A DNA stretch of 64,000 nt from Paenibacillus arenilitoris (GTDB lineage Bacteria > Bacillota > Bacilli > Paenibacillales > Paenibacillaceae): positions 49,465 to 113,464 of the forward strand of contig NZ_JACXIY010000029.1 of the NCBI RefSeq assembly GCF_014705655.1. Reading direction: 5' to 3'. Below, piece by piece: positions 17,499 to 27,141 of this stretch. Numbering within the stretch: the first letter of the stretch is position 1; each line of letters begins with the position of its first letter. Both the position numbers and the translations under genes were made by a program. The notes under the pieces are model-generated. The model had not been told where the DNA came from. It did not search any database and saw nothing but the letters and a program-made list of their open reading frames with translations.

Positions 17499-19128
17499 GC
17501 GTATCCCTGTACGCGCTTGGCGTGACGCCCGTCGCTTTTTTGAACAGCTTCGTGAAATAGCTCGGATCGGTGTACCCGATCGCGTAGCAGATGTCGTAAA
17601 ATTTGTACTGCGGATCCCGCAGCAGCTCCTTCGCCTTATCCACGCGCACCTGCGTCAAATATTCGCCCACCGTCTGCCCCGTCTCTTGCTTGAACAGCAA
17701 GCTGACGTATGTCGGCGACAAATAGACGGCCTTCCCGATGTCCGCCACGGTCAGATTGCCGTCGGCGTAATGCCGTTCGATGAAGCCGCGCACCCGCTCG
17801 ACGACGTTCGCCACCTTGCCCGTCCGCTTCTCGCGGATGCGGTCCCGAACCGATGACAGGTACGACTCCGTCAGCCGCTTCGTCTCTCCAAGCGTCTCCT
17901 TCTCGAACAGCGCTTCCCGCAGCTCCGCCTCCATCGCCTCCAGGTCCGGGGATTGCGCCCCGAGCTCCATGACGAGCTGCCCGACCGCCAGGACGAGCTG
18001 AAGGCACAGGTTGCGCGCATACTTCAGACCGCCGGGGCGGCTGCTCGCAAGATCCGCGAAGAACCGGTCCACCGCTTCTTCAAGCTGAGCCGCATCGTCG
18101 GCCTTCAGCGCCGACAGCAGCTTGCCGGTCAGCTCGCGGTCGTACTTCCTTGCGCTTCCATCCTCCGGCTCCGCGCCCTCCAGGCTGTCCATCGTAATGA
18201 TCCGGTTTTTGCCGAGGTACCACTTGTAGTCGGCGGCTTCGCGCGCCCGCTTGTAAGCCTGCGCGAGATCGGACAGCCGGTTCACCCGGTCGCTGATGCC
18301 GATCGTGACGCCGAGCTTCAAGTACCGCTCCAGGCTCGCGCGGATGTCCCCGACCAGCGCGAAGAGCGCTTCCGCCGTGTCCGGGGCGGCGTCGCCTCCC
18401 GCGTCCGCCCGCAGCACGCCGACGAACTCGCCGGCGCGATGCTCGAGCGCGTACCCCCGCAAATACGTGTCGATCAGCTCCTGACAAATGTTCAGCACCG
18501 CATACCAGAGCAGCTGGCGGTCCCGCTCGGAGCGGCTCCCCGTCACTTCGGCCATGTCGTCGACGGAGACGACGATGACCCAATACGGGGCGTCCGCGGG
18601 CAGGTCCAGCCCGAGGAACGCGATACGTTCGCCGACATCCGTCTTCGGCGCGCCGTCCCCTATGAGCGAGAGCAGAAATTTCTCTCGGAGCAGCGGCATG
18701 CCTTCCTTCAGCTTGACGAGCAGCTCCTGCCGCTGCCGGCGCTCCAGACGCTCCGCGTCCATGTCGGCGGCCACGCGGCCGATGACCGCGGCGAGCTCCT
18801 GCAGGTTGACCGGCTTGAAAATATAGTCGACCGCGCTCACCTTCATCGCCGACTTCAAATAATCGGCGTCGTCGTGCCCGCTGACGAAGATGATTTTGAT
18901 CGCCGGATACCGCTCCGCGATTCGCTGCGACATCGCGATGCCGTCCAAGCTCGGCATCCTCACGTCCGTCAGGATCAGATCCGGCTGCTCCCGCTCGACC
19001 ATCGCAAGCGCCGCGTCGCCGTCGTCGGCTTCGCCCGCCACTTCGATGCCGTAGGAAGCCCAGTCGAAATACGACCGCAAGCCCGTCCTGACCGTCGGCT
19101 CGTCGTCCACGATCAACAATTTGTACAT
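17491..19128 (-). CDS. response regulator with AraC output domain, YesN type (locus B)
   Basis: About 545 residues. The receiver has IVDDE near residues 6-10 and Asp55 in LTDVRMPSLDG. A long middle region is followed by paired AraC helix-turn-helix motifs (YLSPTYVSLLFKQETG and GYTDPSYFTKLFKKATG). The ATG at 19128 has GGAGG eight bases upstream, better than the open-frame start at 19167. It lies 80 bases after the FAD oxidoreductase gene. It probably activates locus B in response to the kinase. Confidence 0.93.
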   Translation of the reverse strand: MYKLLIVDDEPTVRTGLRSYFDWASYGIEVAGEADDGDAALAMVEREQPDLILTDVRMPSLDGIAMSQRIAERYPAIKIIFVSGHDDADYLKSAMKVSAVDYIFKPVNLQELAAVIGRVAADMDAERLERRQRQELLVKLKEGMPLLREKFLLSLIGDGAPKTDVGERIAFLGLDLPADAPYWVIVVSVDDMAEVTGSRSERDRQLLWYAVLNICQELIDTYLRGYALEHRAGEFVGVLRADAGGDAAPDTAEALFALVGDIRASLERYLKLGVTIGISDRVNRLSDLAQAYKRAREAADYKWYLGKNRIITMDSLEGAEPEDGSARKYDRELTGKLLSALKADDAAQLEEAVDRFFADLASSRPGGLKYARNLCLQLVLAVGQLVMELGAQSPDLEAMEAELREALFEKETLGETKRLTESYLSSVRDRIREKRTGKVANVVERVRGFIERHYADGNLTVADIGKAVYLSPTYVSLLFKQETGQTVGEYLTQVRVDKAKELLRDPQYKFYDICYAIGYTDPSYFTKLFKKATGVTPSAYRDTHA

Positions 19129-19207
19129 CGCCTCGTCCTCCCTCTGCCCGCTTGCCCCGCCAGCCATGCTTGCTGGATGATGAATTTCGTATAAGGCCCT
19201 TTGCCGC

Positions 19208-20464
19208 CTACTTGCCCAGCAATCGAACGTCCTGCTTCTTCAGCTCCTCATGGACTTTCCCAATCGCGACGCCGCCTACCGGCACCCCGTCCTCGATGGA
19301 CACCGCCGCCGCGATGCCCGCCGCTTGGCCGAGCGCGTAGCAGGTCGCCTGCACGCGCATCGACGACATCGCGACATGCGTCGCGGAGATCGCCCTTCCC
19401 GCGACGAGCAGGTTGTCGATCGAAGCGGCCGGCACCATGCAGCCGTACGGAATGTCGTAGCCGTCCACCTTGCGTTCGTCGGTCGTTTTTTGCGCGTCGG
19501 GGCTATGGATGTCGATTTCGTAATTCGTCTGCGCCACCGCGTCGGGGAAGCGGGCGCCTCCGACGACGTCGGCCTCCGACAGCGTATAGCGCCCTTCGAT
19601 CTGATTCGTCTCGCGGACGCCCGTCTGCGGCGCGATATGCGCGATCGCGTACGTCCCGAAGCCGGTTCTCTGCAAGTAGTTGGCGATCGAGAACACCTGC
19701 TTCAGCGCCTCGGTCTCCGCGTAGTTCACCTGCTCCATATCGGCGCCGTTCGCCTTCACACGCGACATGTTGACGAGGAGCGCGCCGTCGCCGTTCCGCT
19801 CCCAATAGAGCCTTCGCCCTTGCGGGAGATCGGATACGTTCTCGTAATAATAGCAGCCTTCCGGCAGGATCGGCTTCACCGGCTTGCCCGTGTCCTGCAT
19901 CGTGAACATGAGCGTCATCGGCTGCGTCAAGCCGTCCTCCTCGCGGCCCGTCCGGTACGGCACGCCGGCGTCGATCGCCACCCGGGCATCGCCCGTGCAG
20001 TCGATGACGCGCTCCGCCTCGAATGCCCGCAGCCCTTCCCGCGTCGAGACGATAACCGCCCGGATGCGGCTGCCCTCGCGCACCGTTCCGACGAACTCGC
20101 AATGGAAGAAGACGTCGACGCCTTCCTTCTTCATCTTGTCGTTCAAGTATTGCCTGAGCAGGAACGGCGAATACTGGGGCGCGATCGACTCGTCGTGCCC
20201 GGCGGGCAAATATTCGGCCAGCATCTCCTTGATGATCTCGCGGTAAATGCCCGTCACGTTGCCGACCGGCATGAACACGCTGACGTTCGCGAGCGTCCCC
20301 ATGCCGCCGAGCTGGGCCGACTTCTCCAGCAGAACGACCTTCTTGCCGCGGCGCGCGGCGCCAATGGCCGCCGCCGTGCCGGCGGGACCGCCTCCGACGA
20401 CGACGATGTCCGCTTGCTTATGCGTTTTGACCTCGCGTTCGAACGAATAGGTTGTGCTTGGCAT
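19208..20464 (-). CDS. FAD-dependent oxidoreductase (FAD_oxidored family)
   Basis: 418 residues. An N-terminal dinucleotide-binding motif VVVGGGPAGTAAAIGAARRG with ELEK-type ending (VVLLEK) near residues 21-47 binds FAD. A second conserved FAD segment is near the C-terminus (LLVAGRAISATHVAMSSMR, then GQAAGIAAA). The substrate is unknown. It lies inside the sugar-transport operon, between the binding protein and the two-component genes, so it may oxidise an imported sugar or sugar acid. Such genes do appear in Paenibacillus carbohydrate operons, but no pathway is assigned. Confidence 0.88.
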   Translation of the reverse strand: MPSTTYSFEREVKTHKQADIVVVGGGPAGTAAAIGAARRGKKVVLLEKSAQLGGMGTLANVSVFMPVGNVTGIYREIIKEMLAEYLPAGHDESIAPQYSPFLLRQYLNDKMKKEGVDVFFHCEFVGTVREGSRIRAVIVSTREGLRAFEAERVIDCTGDARVAIDAGVPYRTGREEDGLTQPMTLMFTMQDTGKPVKPILPEGCYYYENVSDLPQGRRLYWERNGDGALLVNMSRVKANGADMEQVNYAETEALKQVFSIANYLQRTGFGTYAIAHIAPQTGVRETNQIEGRYTLSEADVVGGARFPDAVAQTNYEIDIHSPDAQKTTDERKVDGYDIPYGCMVPAASIDNLLVAGRAISATHVAMSSMRVQATCYALGQAAGIAAAVSIEDGVPVGGVAIGKVHEELKKQDVRLLGK

Positions 20465-20532
20465 GACATTCTCTCCCTTATGGACGGAAGCGGCGGTCGG
20501 TCGGTTGCTTCCGCCCGCCGCCGCTTAGCCCG

Positions 20533-22068
20533 TTATTTTTGAATCGTTGCGTACCAATCGTTAATTTCACCCGAGCTGGCTTCGGCGCCGGCGGCCATAT
20601 ATTTCGCTTGGAAATCCGCCAGGCCGTCGATCGATTCCGCGCCCGCGATCAGCTTGACCGTATAGTCGCCGACCATCGTCTCGAGCTGCTGGTTGTTCTT
20701 CGCGTATTGCTGCATGTACGGCGCGAGCCCGAGCGCGTTCGCCTTCTTCGCTTCATCCGGCTGCTCGTTGTTCAGGAAATCGAACGCCTCGAACATGACC
20801 GGGCTTTTGCGGACGCGCGCCTGCCAATATTGCGGATACAGCTCCTCGTCCGTGCCGGCCATGAAGTTGTTCGCCAGGTTGCGCTCGTCGTTGAAGATCG
20901 GCAGAATCGGCACGTAGCCGCCGTTTTCCATTTTGAAGTGCGTGCCTTCCGTGCCGATCGCCATGTTCCTGAACGTATCCGGCTCCAGGCTGGCGTTGAT
21001 CCACTTGATCGCGTCCTCCGGATGCTCCGCCGACTTCGGAATGTACGTCAGACGGTCGAAGCCGGCGTTCGCGGCGAAGCCGAATTCGCCGCCCGGCCCT
21101 TTGAGCGCGGGCACGTAAGCGAATGTCGCGTCCGGCAAGTTCTTTGTCAGCGCTTCGGAGATGCCCGGAATGTCCGCCCAGTGCACGACGATCGCGCCCG
21201 CCGCGCCGCTCGCGAACTTCTCTTTGGCGGTCGCGTCCTTGTTGGCGACGAATTCGCGGTCGATCAGCCCTTGCTTATACAGGTCGGCCGCGTACGCCAC
21301 GTAATCCTTGTAGGACGGATCCATGACGCGCGGCACGAGCTTGCCGTCGACGTCGTTCCAATTGTTCGGCATGCCGAAAGCGCCTACAAGATTGTCGATC
21401 ATCGACTGATCGCCCTTGATCGTCAGCGGCACGTTGCGCTCGCCGTTGCCGCCCGGATCCTTCTCCTTGAACGCCTTCAGGACGGCCGTCAGCTCATCGG
21501 TCGTCGTCGGCATCGGCAGGCCGACCTTGTCGAGCCAATCGGTGCGAATCAGGATGGAGCTGTTGATCTCGTAAGTGACCGTCGTCGGAATCGCGTACAA
21601 TTTGCCGTTCACCTTCAGGGCGTCGATCGACTCCTGCTTGATCGCCGCTTTGATATTCGGGCCGAATTCGTCGATGAGCGGCGTCAGGTCGACGAGCGCG
21701 CCCTTCTGCGCGTAATCGGAGTAGAGCGCCATGTCGCTGTACGACGTGACCATATCGTACGGCTCACCCGAGGACATGATCAGGTTCAGCTTCTCCGCCC
21801 ATTTGTCCTGGGGCAGCATATCGTATTTCACCTTGTAGCCCGTCGCTTCCTCCAGCAGCCCCGCCACCGGGTACGTATTGTAATCCTCGCTCGCCCAGAC
21901 GTTCAGCCGCTTCAGCTCCGGCTTCGCCGCCTCTTCCCCGCCCGCGTTCGTCTCGCCCGCGGAGCCCGTATTGCCGCCTTTGCCGTCATTGCCCGAGCAT
22001 GCGGCCGCCGTCGTCGCCATCAGCGCGGCGATCGCGAAGACCGAGATCAGCTTGAATGGTTTGTTCAT
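20533..22068 (-). CDS. extracellular solute-binding lipoprotein (locus B)
   Basis: About 511 residues from the ATG at 22068, which has GGAGGG six bases upstream. Lipobox TAAAC, then a Gly/Asn-rich linker, then a bilobal binding domain of the large YtcQ/LipO class. It follows the two permeases rather than preceding them, unlike locus A. It should present oligosaccharide to those permeases. Confidence 0.93.
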   Translation of the reverse strand: MNKPFKLISVFAIAALMATTAAACSGNDGKGGNTGSAGETNAGGEEAAKPELKRLNVWASEDYNTYPVAGLLEEATGYKVKYDMLPQDKWAEKLNLIMSSGEPYDMVTSYSDMALYSDYAQKGALVDLTPLIDEFGPNIKAAIKQESIDALKVNGKLYAIPTTVTYEINSSILIRTDWLDKVGLPMPTTTDELTAVLKAFKEKDPGGNGERNVPLTIKGDQSMIDNLVGAFGMPNNWNDVDGKLVPRVMDPSYKDYVAYAADLYKQGLIDREFVANKDATAKEKFASGAAGAIVVHWADIPGISEALTKNLPDATFAYVPALKGPGGEFGFAANAGFDRLTYIPKSAEHPEDAIKWINASLEPDTFRNMAIGTEGTHFKMENGGYVPILPIFNDERNLANNFMAGTDEELYPQYWQARVRKSPVMFEAFDFLNNEQPDEAKKANALGLAPYMQQYAKNNQQLETMVGDYTVKLIAGAESIDGLADFQAKYMAAGAEASSGEINDWYATIQK

Positions 22069-22221
22069 CGTAAGACCCTCCTGCATGTATTGTAATCTAT
22101 ATCATTAATTTTCCGAAGAAACCGCCCGCCGCGTCTCCGCGACCGGTACGGGGAGCCCTTGGCCGCGGCGCCTTCCCCGGAAAAGTTAATGCCGTTCGTT
22201 ACCCGTAAATCGTTCATGCCG

Positions 22222-23097
22222 TTACCCTTTGACCGAACCGATGAGCACGCCTTTGATGAAATATTTTTGCAAGAACGGATAGACGAGCAGGATCGGAATC
22301 GTGGAAGCGATGACCGTCGCCGACCGGACCCCTTCCGCGGGCACGTTCATCAGATCGTCGGCGCTCTTGTCGATGGCCGAGGACGTATCCGCATTCATGA
22401 CGATGTCCTGCAGGTACAGCTGAAGCGGCTTCAGCGACGTGCTGTTGATGTAGAGCATCGGGTTGAAATAATCGTTCCAGTAATAGACCGCGTAGAACAG
22501 CCCGATCGTCGCGAGCACGGGGCCGCTGAGGGGCAGGATGATCCGGAAGAGGATCGTCAGGTTGCGCGCGCCTTCGATTTTGGCCGATTCCTCCAGGCTC
22601 GCGGGAAGGCTTTCGAAATAGCTTTTGATGACAAGCAGGTTGAACACGCTGACTAGGGCGGGCAAAATCAGCGAGCCCAGATGGTTGATGAGCCCCAGCT
22701 CGCGGATGAGCAGGTAGTTCGGGATAATGCCGCCGCTGAACATCATCGTGAAGATGAACAGGACGATCAGGAAGCCCATGCCGGGAAGCTCGCGCTTCGA
22801 GAGCGGGTACGCGGTGAGCGCCGTGACGAGCAGCGACGCCAGCGTTCCGACGGCGGTGACGAGCACCGAAATCCAGAGCGAGCGGAGAAACTGGCTGTTC
22901 GTGACGACGAACGCCAGCGTGTCGAGCTGGAACCCGACCGGGAAGATGCCGACCTTGCCTGACACGATCGCCCACTCCTCGCTGATCGACTTCGACAGGA
23001 CGTTCGCGAACGGCAGCAGCGTTATCAGACCCATGACGGTGAGCAGCAAATAGATCGTGCCGTCCAGCGCGTAATCCTTGACGGTTTTGCTATGCAT
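22222..23097 (-). CDS. carbohydrate ABC permease, LplC type (locus B)
   Basis: 291 residues and six helices. The EAA loop is at PASLEESAKIEGARN, and the end reads FFIKGVLIGSVKG. It starts 13 bases after the LplB stop. It forms the inner-membrane channel with the 23111-24058 protein. Confidence 0.93.
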   Translation of the reverse strand: MHSKTVKDYALDGTIYLLLTVMGLITLLPFANVLSKSISEEWAIVSGKVGIFPVGFQLDTLAFVVTNSQFLRSLWISVLVTAVGTLASLLVTALTAYPLSKRELPGMGFLIVLFIFTMMFSGGIIPNYLLIRELGLINHLGSLILPALVSVFNLLVIKSYFESLPASLEESAKIEGARNLTILFRIILPLSGPVLATIGLFYAVYYWNDYFNPMLYINSTSLKPLQLYLQDIVMNADTSSAIDKSADDLMNVPAEGVRSATVIASTIPILLVYPFLQKYFIKGVLIGSVKG

Positions 23098-23110
23098 ATC
23101 GAGTTCCTCC

Positions 23111-24058
23111 TTACCAAATGCTGCGATTCAAAAACTTGCGGCTGAGCATGTTCCCGGCAACGATCAGCAGAAATCCGACCGCGGAGTTGAACAGGCCGAC
23201 CGCCGTGCTGAAGCTGTAATCCTGCTGGCCCAGGCCCATCCGGTACACGTACGTGCCGATGACGTCCCCGCTTTCGTAGACGAGCGGGTTGTACATCGTC
23301 AGAATCTGCTCCGTTCCGGCCTCCAGCAGGCTGCCGATCCGCAGAATGAACATAAGGATGATCGTGGGCAGCATGCCCGGCAGCGAGATCGACCACATCT
23401 GCCGCAGCCGGCCGGCTCCGTCGATCGCGGCGGCTTCGTATTGCTCCTGCTCGATGCCCGCGATGGCCGCGATGAACACGATCGCGTTCCAGCCGATCTC
23501 CTTCCAGCCGGCGGTGAAGACGACCAGGCTGCGGAACAGGTTGTTGTCGGTGAAGAACGAAATCGGCTGGCCGCCCAGCGCGCGAATCACTTCGTTCACG
23601 ATGCCGCCCGTCGGCGACAGGATGTTGACGAACAGGCCCGAGATGATGACCCAGGACAGGAAATGCGGCAAATAGATGATCGTCTGGATCGTCCGCTTGA
23701 AGAACATGCGCCGCACCTCGTTCAGCATGAGCGCGATGACGATCGGGATCGGGAACAAAATCGTAATTTTGTACGCGCTGATCAGCAGCGTGTTGATCAG
23801 CACCTGGAGGAACTCGTCCGAATGGAGCAGCTTCTCGAACTGCGCCGTCCCCACCCACTCGCTGCCGGAGATGCCTCCGAAAATGTTGAACTCCTGAAAC
23901 GCGATCACGATGCCGTACATCGGGGTGTATTTGAACAATAGCAAAAAAATAACGCCCGGAATCAGCAGCAAATACATATCCAGGTTGCCTCGGATCAATC
24001 GCCAGCGCCGTCCGCCCGCCCCGAAGCCGGCGGCCTCTCCTCCGTTTCGTATGCTCAC
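23111..24058 (-). CDS. carbohydrate ABC permease, LplB type (locus B)
   Basis: 315 residues, first gene of locus B. Six helices; EAA loop at EQEQYEAAAIDGAGRL; C-terminus FLNRSIW typical of the LplB group. The N-terminal extension is basic and cytoplasmic. The upstream 180 bases hold TACAAT close to the start on the minus strand but no good -35. Confidence 0.93.
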   Translation of the reverse strand: MSIRNGGEAAGFGAGGRRWRLIRGNLDMYLLLIPGVIFLLLFKYTPMYGIVIAFQEFNIFGGISGSEWVGTAQFEKLLHSDEFLQVLINTLLISAYKITILFPIPIVIALMLNEVRRMFFKRTIQTIIYLPHFLSWVIISGLFVNILSPTGGIVNEVIRALGGQPISFFTDNNLFRSLVVFTAGWKEIGWNAIVFIAAIAGIEQEQYEAAAIDGAGRLRQMWSISLPGMLPTIILMFILRIGSLLEAGTEQILTMYNPLVYESGDVIGTYVYRMGLGQQDYSFSTAVGLFNSAVGFLLIVAGNMLSRKFLNRSIW

Positions 24059-24294
24059 TTGTCTCCACCTTCTTTTCTCTGTCTTGCCTCCATTGTAGGG
24101 GAGCCGGCTTGGGCCGAGTAGCGGTCGATCCTTTTATTTCTGGTCATATTCCACACAGTTTGGGGAGGGATAGAGACGCATTTTCCTAAAAACGGGAGGG
24201 AGGGACTCGCGTCGCCAGCGCGTCAAATCGGCCGGCGGTCATGCCGCGCGGCGATAACGGAACGGCGTTGCCGATGACCGTGAAACCGCCGAAA
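24059..24294. other. intergenic region upstream of locus B
   Basis: No gene. On the minus strand a possible -10, TACAAT, lies about 35 bases upstream of the permease start, without a consensus -35. This would suit activation by the YesN-type regulator. No cre-like site seen. The far end meets the terminator at 24295. Confidence 0.4.
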
Positions 24295-24324
24295 AACCCC
24301 CGCCTCTTCGCGAAGCGGGGGGTT
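24295..24324 (-). terminator. terminator downstream of repeat copy 1
   Basis: GC-rich stem (AACCCCC and GGGGGTT) followed on the minus strand by a five-T run. It would stop minus-strand transcripts that pass through the repeat from the GH95-like gene. Confidence 0.7.
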
Positions 24325-24379
24325 CGGTATGATCTATTGAGCGGTGTAAGCCGGACGTCTGTGCGCCTGCAAAAACTTG

Positions 24380-24713
24380 TCGTAGCCGCCGATCCGCCGC
24401 ACTCAGGCGGCGCTTCTCATGCCGAAGCCTGCAAACGTACAGGCTTTTTGATTGCCCTATGCGTGCATCGAATCAAATGCCTGCGAATGTGCATCTTTTT
24501 TCGTTCGGTAAGCTCGATAGGTGTGTCGTGTCCCGAAATTCCTGCACATACGCAGGGACTTCGATAGGCTGCCCCATCGAGGGCGCAAAGGCTGCACAAA
24601 CGCAGGCTTTGCACTTGGCTAGCCGTGCTGATGCGCAGTCTTTTGCCAAATGGAAGAAGGGGCCTTCCTTCCGCCATCTCGCGATGACTTTTAAAGACGG
24701 CCCCTTCTCCTCC
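24380..24713 (-). repeat. dispersed palindrome-rich repeat, copy 1
   Basis: One of three related elements (others at 46335 and 62400). In plus-strand order: a hairpin with arms GAAGCCTG/CAGGCTTT (about 24423-24447), a unit AAATGCCTGCGAATGTGCA (24475-24493), the block TTCGTTCGGTAAGC, an inverted unit TGCACATACGCAGGGACTT, and a unit AAGGCTGCACAAACGCAGG. It ends with a long stem whose loop carries GCGATGACTT. It starts about 25 bases after the stop of the minus-strand GH95-like gene. Frames through it are not kept between copies, so it is probably not protein-coding. Confidence 0.75.
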
Positions 24714-24737
24714 ATCAAACGATTAACCTCGTTAAAA

Positions 24738-27110
24738 TTAAACCTTCGTCAAGCGAATCGTCTCGCCCTTCGCCGTGTCCAGCTCGAAGATCGCGCCCTC
24801 CAGCCTCTCTTCGCGTTCGCCCCGGCGGCAAATCGCGCCGCCTTCCCACGGATTGTAGATCCGCAGCCGCGTACCGGCTTCGCTGACGATTTCGACGTCC
24901 CGCGCTTGCCCGTTCTCGGCGGCCGCGCTGACGAGGAATCCGCCGACCGCCCGCAGCGTCGCGAAGGACGCCCGAAGGTCCGGCGGCCAGTTCGGGAACA
25001 GCCGGATGATGCCGTTGTAGCTTTGCATGAGGCACTCGTTGATGACGGCGGGCAGCGCGAAGTTTTCGAACCAGACGCCCATCGGCGACATATAATCGAA
25101 CGGGGTCGTATCCGAATATCGTCCGCCGGCTTCCAGCAATTTGTCCGTGCACGTGCCGTTCGGCAGCAGGCAGTAGGCGATCTGGCGCTTAAAGCGTTCC
25201 AGGTCCAGCACCCCGAGCCGCGCTCCGGCCATATGATAGAAGACGAGCTCGTTGCCGCCCTCGTTGCGGTGGTTCAGGTACGAATTGACCGCGATCTCGT
25301 ATTCCTCCGGCGAAGAATGTAAGCCGTGGTCCTCGCCCGGGAACACGGTCGCGATGCCGTTCGGCACGTTATACACGACCTCGGGGTCCTCGCCCGGAAC
25401 GGATACGAATACGGTACCGCGACGCGACTCCGCAGTCGGATAATCCGGGAGCTTCCGCAGCACCTCGCGCACCTCGGCTAGAAGCTCCGCCTCCTCTTCG
25501 TCCCGGCCAAGCTCCGCGCATGCCTTCTCGAAGGCAAGGAACAAAAACTTCGTCAGCGTCAGATCGACGATGCAGTCGCGGTTCTTCTTGAAGCCCGGCG
25601 TCAGCTCGTACAGCTCCGGCACGACGGTCGGGAAAATATGATAGCGGTCGTCTCCCCATGCTTCACCCCGCGCATCCGGACGCTTCAGGTAGTCGACCAT
25701 GAACAAGGCGGCTTCCTTCATCGGCACGAAGGCGCGCTCCTCCAGAAAAGCCAGGTCCATCGTGTACAAATAATGCCACCATAGGCTCTGCACCGTCCAT
25801 GGCGTCTCGCAAACCTCCCAGCCCCAATGCGGAACGGGATACGGCATGACGTTCATTTCGACCGGATACGCCGAGTGCGGAAAATAAGCTCCCCGCAAGC
25901 CATAGTAATCTTTGGCCCATTTGCGGCTGATCGGGAGCACATGCTCGACCATGCTCACATAGGCCAAGTGCTTATCCGCATGGTTGCTTGAGAAAGCAAC
26001 CCAGAACGGCTGCTGCGTGTTGTAATTCATGTGGTAGTCGCCATGCCATTCCGAGCCGATGTTGCCGTAGCTCCAATTCGCGAATAGGCCCGGGCAGGTG
26101 GCGTCCGGCTTAACGGAGCAATGAAAGAAATACAGATTGCGGTACCATACCCGCTCCAAAAATTCATCCTCCAGCGCGACGGACGACCGCGACCAGTATT
26201 CGCTCCAGCTCGAGCGGGCCGCGGCGAATGCTTCGGCACAAGCCTCCTTGGACGGGGCGACGGACGGCGGCGGTTCTTCGGATACCGCGGCATCCGGCCC
26301 CTCCTCCAGCGCGACGCGGACGACGAAGCCGTCCTTCGCGGCAAGCCGCGCCTCGATCTCCGTACCGATGCCCGCTAGCTCGGTAGATGAATCTACCGTC
26401 ACGGACAGCCGGAAGGCCCGATCCCTCGGATCCCCCGCGTCCCAGTCCTCCTCCCTGCGGGAGAAGGGCAGCCTCACGCGGAACGCCAGTCGTCCCGCGG
26501 GAACGTCGACGGTGCCCCGCGGCCTCGGCAGCTCTTCCGGCGTCTTCGGGTCCGGCATAAGCTTAATCCGGTTAAATAACGAAGCGGCCAGGTCCGGCCG
26601 GTCCGACTCCCCGAAGGCGATCCATAGACGGTCGGCTTCCTGATCGGCGAAAATCTGCAGCGTCACGGGATGGCCTTCCACCAGAAACCGGATTTCGCAT
26701 AGGCCGTTCCCGATGCGAAGCGTATGGCCGAGCACCTCCGCCCTGCGCCGGTCGAAGCCGAGCAGCAGGGAGCCGCATGGCATCGGACGCGGGTAAGGAT
26801 GGCCGTAGTTCTCGCTTGTCATCGCCACGTATTCGCGGTACCAGGCATCCTCGCTGAGCGAATCGTATTCGGCCGGAATTTCCTTCAGCCTGGCAAACAG
26901 GCTTTCGAAATCGCCGATCTCCCCGAGGTGGTCCTCGGCGATTCGAATATCCCACACATTATTATGGCCAAAATGAACGACGACCGCATCGGGGCGGGTC
27001 GTCACGACCGCCCCCATGCCTCCGTTGCCCAGCAGCGCCCCTTCGAAGAAGGTCGGCGCCGGCTTGTCGTAAATCAAATCATGCCTGCTTATTCGTTCCG
27101 GTAAATTCAA
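24738..27110 (-). CDS. GH95-like glycosidase
   Basis: 790 residues with no signal peptide. A beta-sandwich N-terminal domain with GALLGNGGMGAVV, a linker, then an (alpha/alpha)6 barrel with WHGDYHMNYNTQQPFW, the counterpart of the GH95 Asn-X-Asn active-site motif. A C-terminal beta-domain closes it. The start is TTG at 27110 with GGAGG eight bases upstream; the nearby ATG is out of frame. It lies 31 bases after the GH27 gene, so the two are cotranscribed. Likely an exo-acting alpha-L-fucosidase or alpha-L-galactosidase; its sequence is distant from the canonical GH95 at 53506. Confidence 0.82.
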   Translation of the reverse strand: MNLPERISRHDLIYDKPAPTFFEGALLGNGGMGAVVTTRPDAVVVHFGHNNVWDIRIAEDHLGEIGDFESLFARLKEIPAEYDSLSEDAWYREYVAMTSENYGHPYPRPMPCGSLLLGFDRRRAEVLGHTLRIGNGLCEIRFLVEGHPVTLQIFADQEADRLWIAFGESDRPDLAASLFNRIKLMPDPKTPEELPRPRGTVDVPAGRLAFRVRLPFSRREEDWDAGDPRDRAFRLSVTVDSSTELAGIGTEIEARLAAKDGFVVRVALEEGPDAAVSEEPPPSVAPSKEACAEAFAAARSSWSEYWSRSSVALEDEFLERVWYRNLYFFHCSVKPDATCPGLFANWSYGNIGSEWHGDYHMNYNTQQPFWVAFSSNHADKHLAYVSMVEHVLPISRKWAKDYYGLRGAYFPHSAYPVEMNVMPYPVPHWGWEVCETPWTVQSLWWHYLYTMDLAFLEERAFVPMKEAALFMVDYLKRPDARGEAWGDDRYHIFPTVVPELYELTPGFKKNRDCIVDLTLTKFLFLAFEKACAELGRDEEEAELLAEVREVLRKLPDYPTAESRRGTVFVSVPGEDPEVVYNVPNGIATVFPGEDHGLHSSPEEYEIAVNSYLNHRNEGGNELVFYHMAGARLGVLDLERFKRQIAYCLLPNGTCTDKLLEAGGRYSDTTPFDYMSPMGVWFENFALPAVINECLMQSYNGIIRLFPNWPPDLRASFATLRAVGGFLVSAAAENGQARDVEIVSEAGTRLRIYNPWEGGAICRRGEREERLEGAIFELDTAKGETIRLTKV

Positions 27111-27141
27111 CGCTTCATCCTCCGCTTCACGCTTGCCCTAG

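Noticed and set aside
24380..24713. Interpretation of the dispersed repeat as a CRISPR array
   Set aside because: Units alternate in orientation, spacing is irregular and no cas gene is present.
24459..25322. Long open frame on the plus strand running through repeat copy 1 into the GH95-like gene
   Set aside because: It is antisense to a well-supported enzyme, and the repeat part is frameshifted relative to the other copies.
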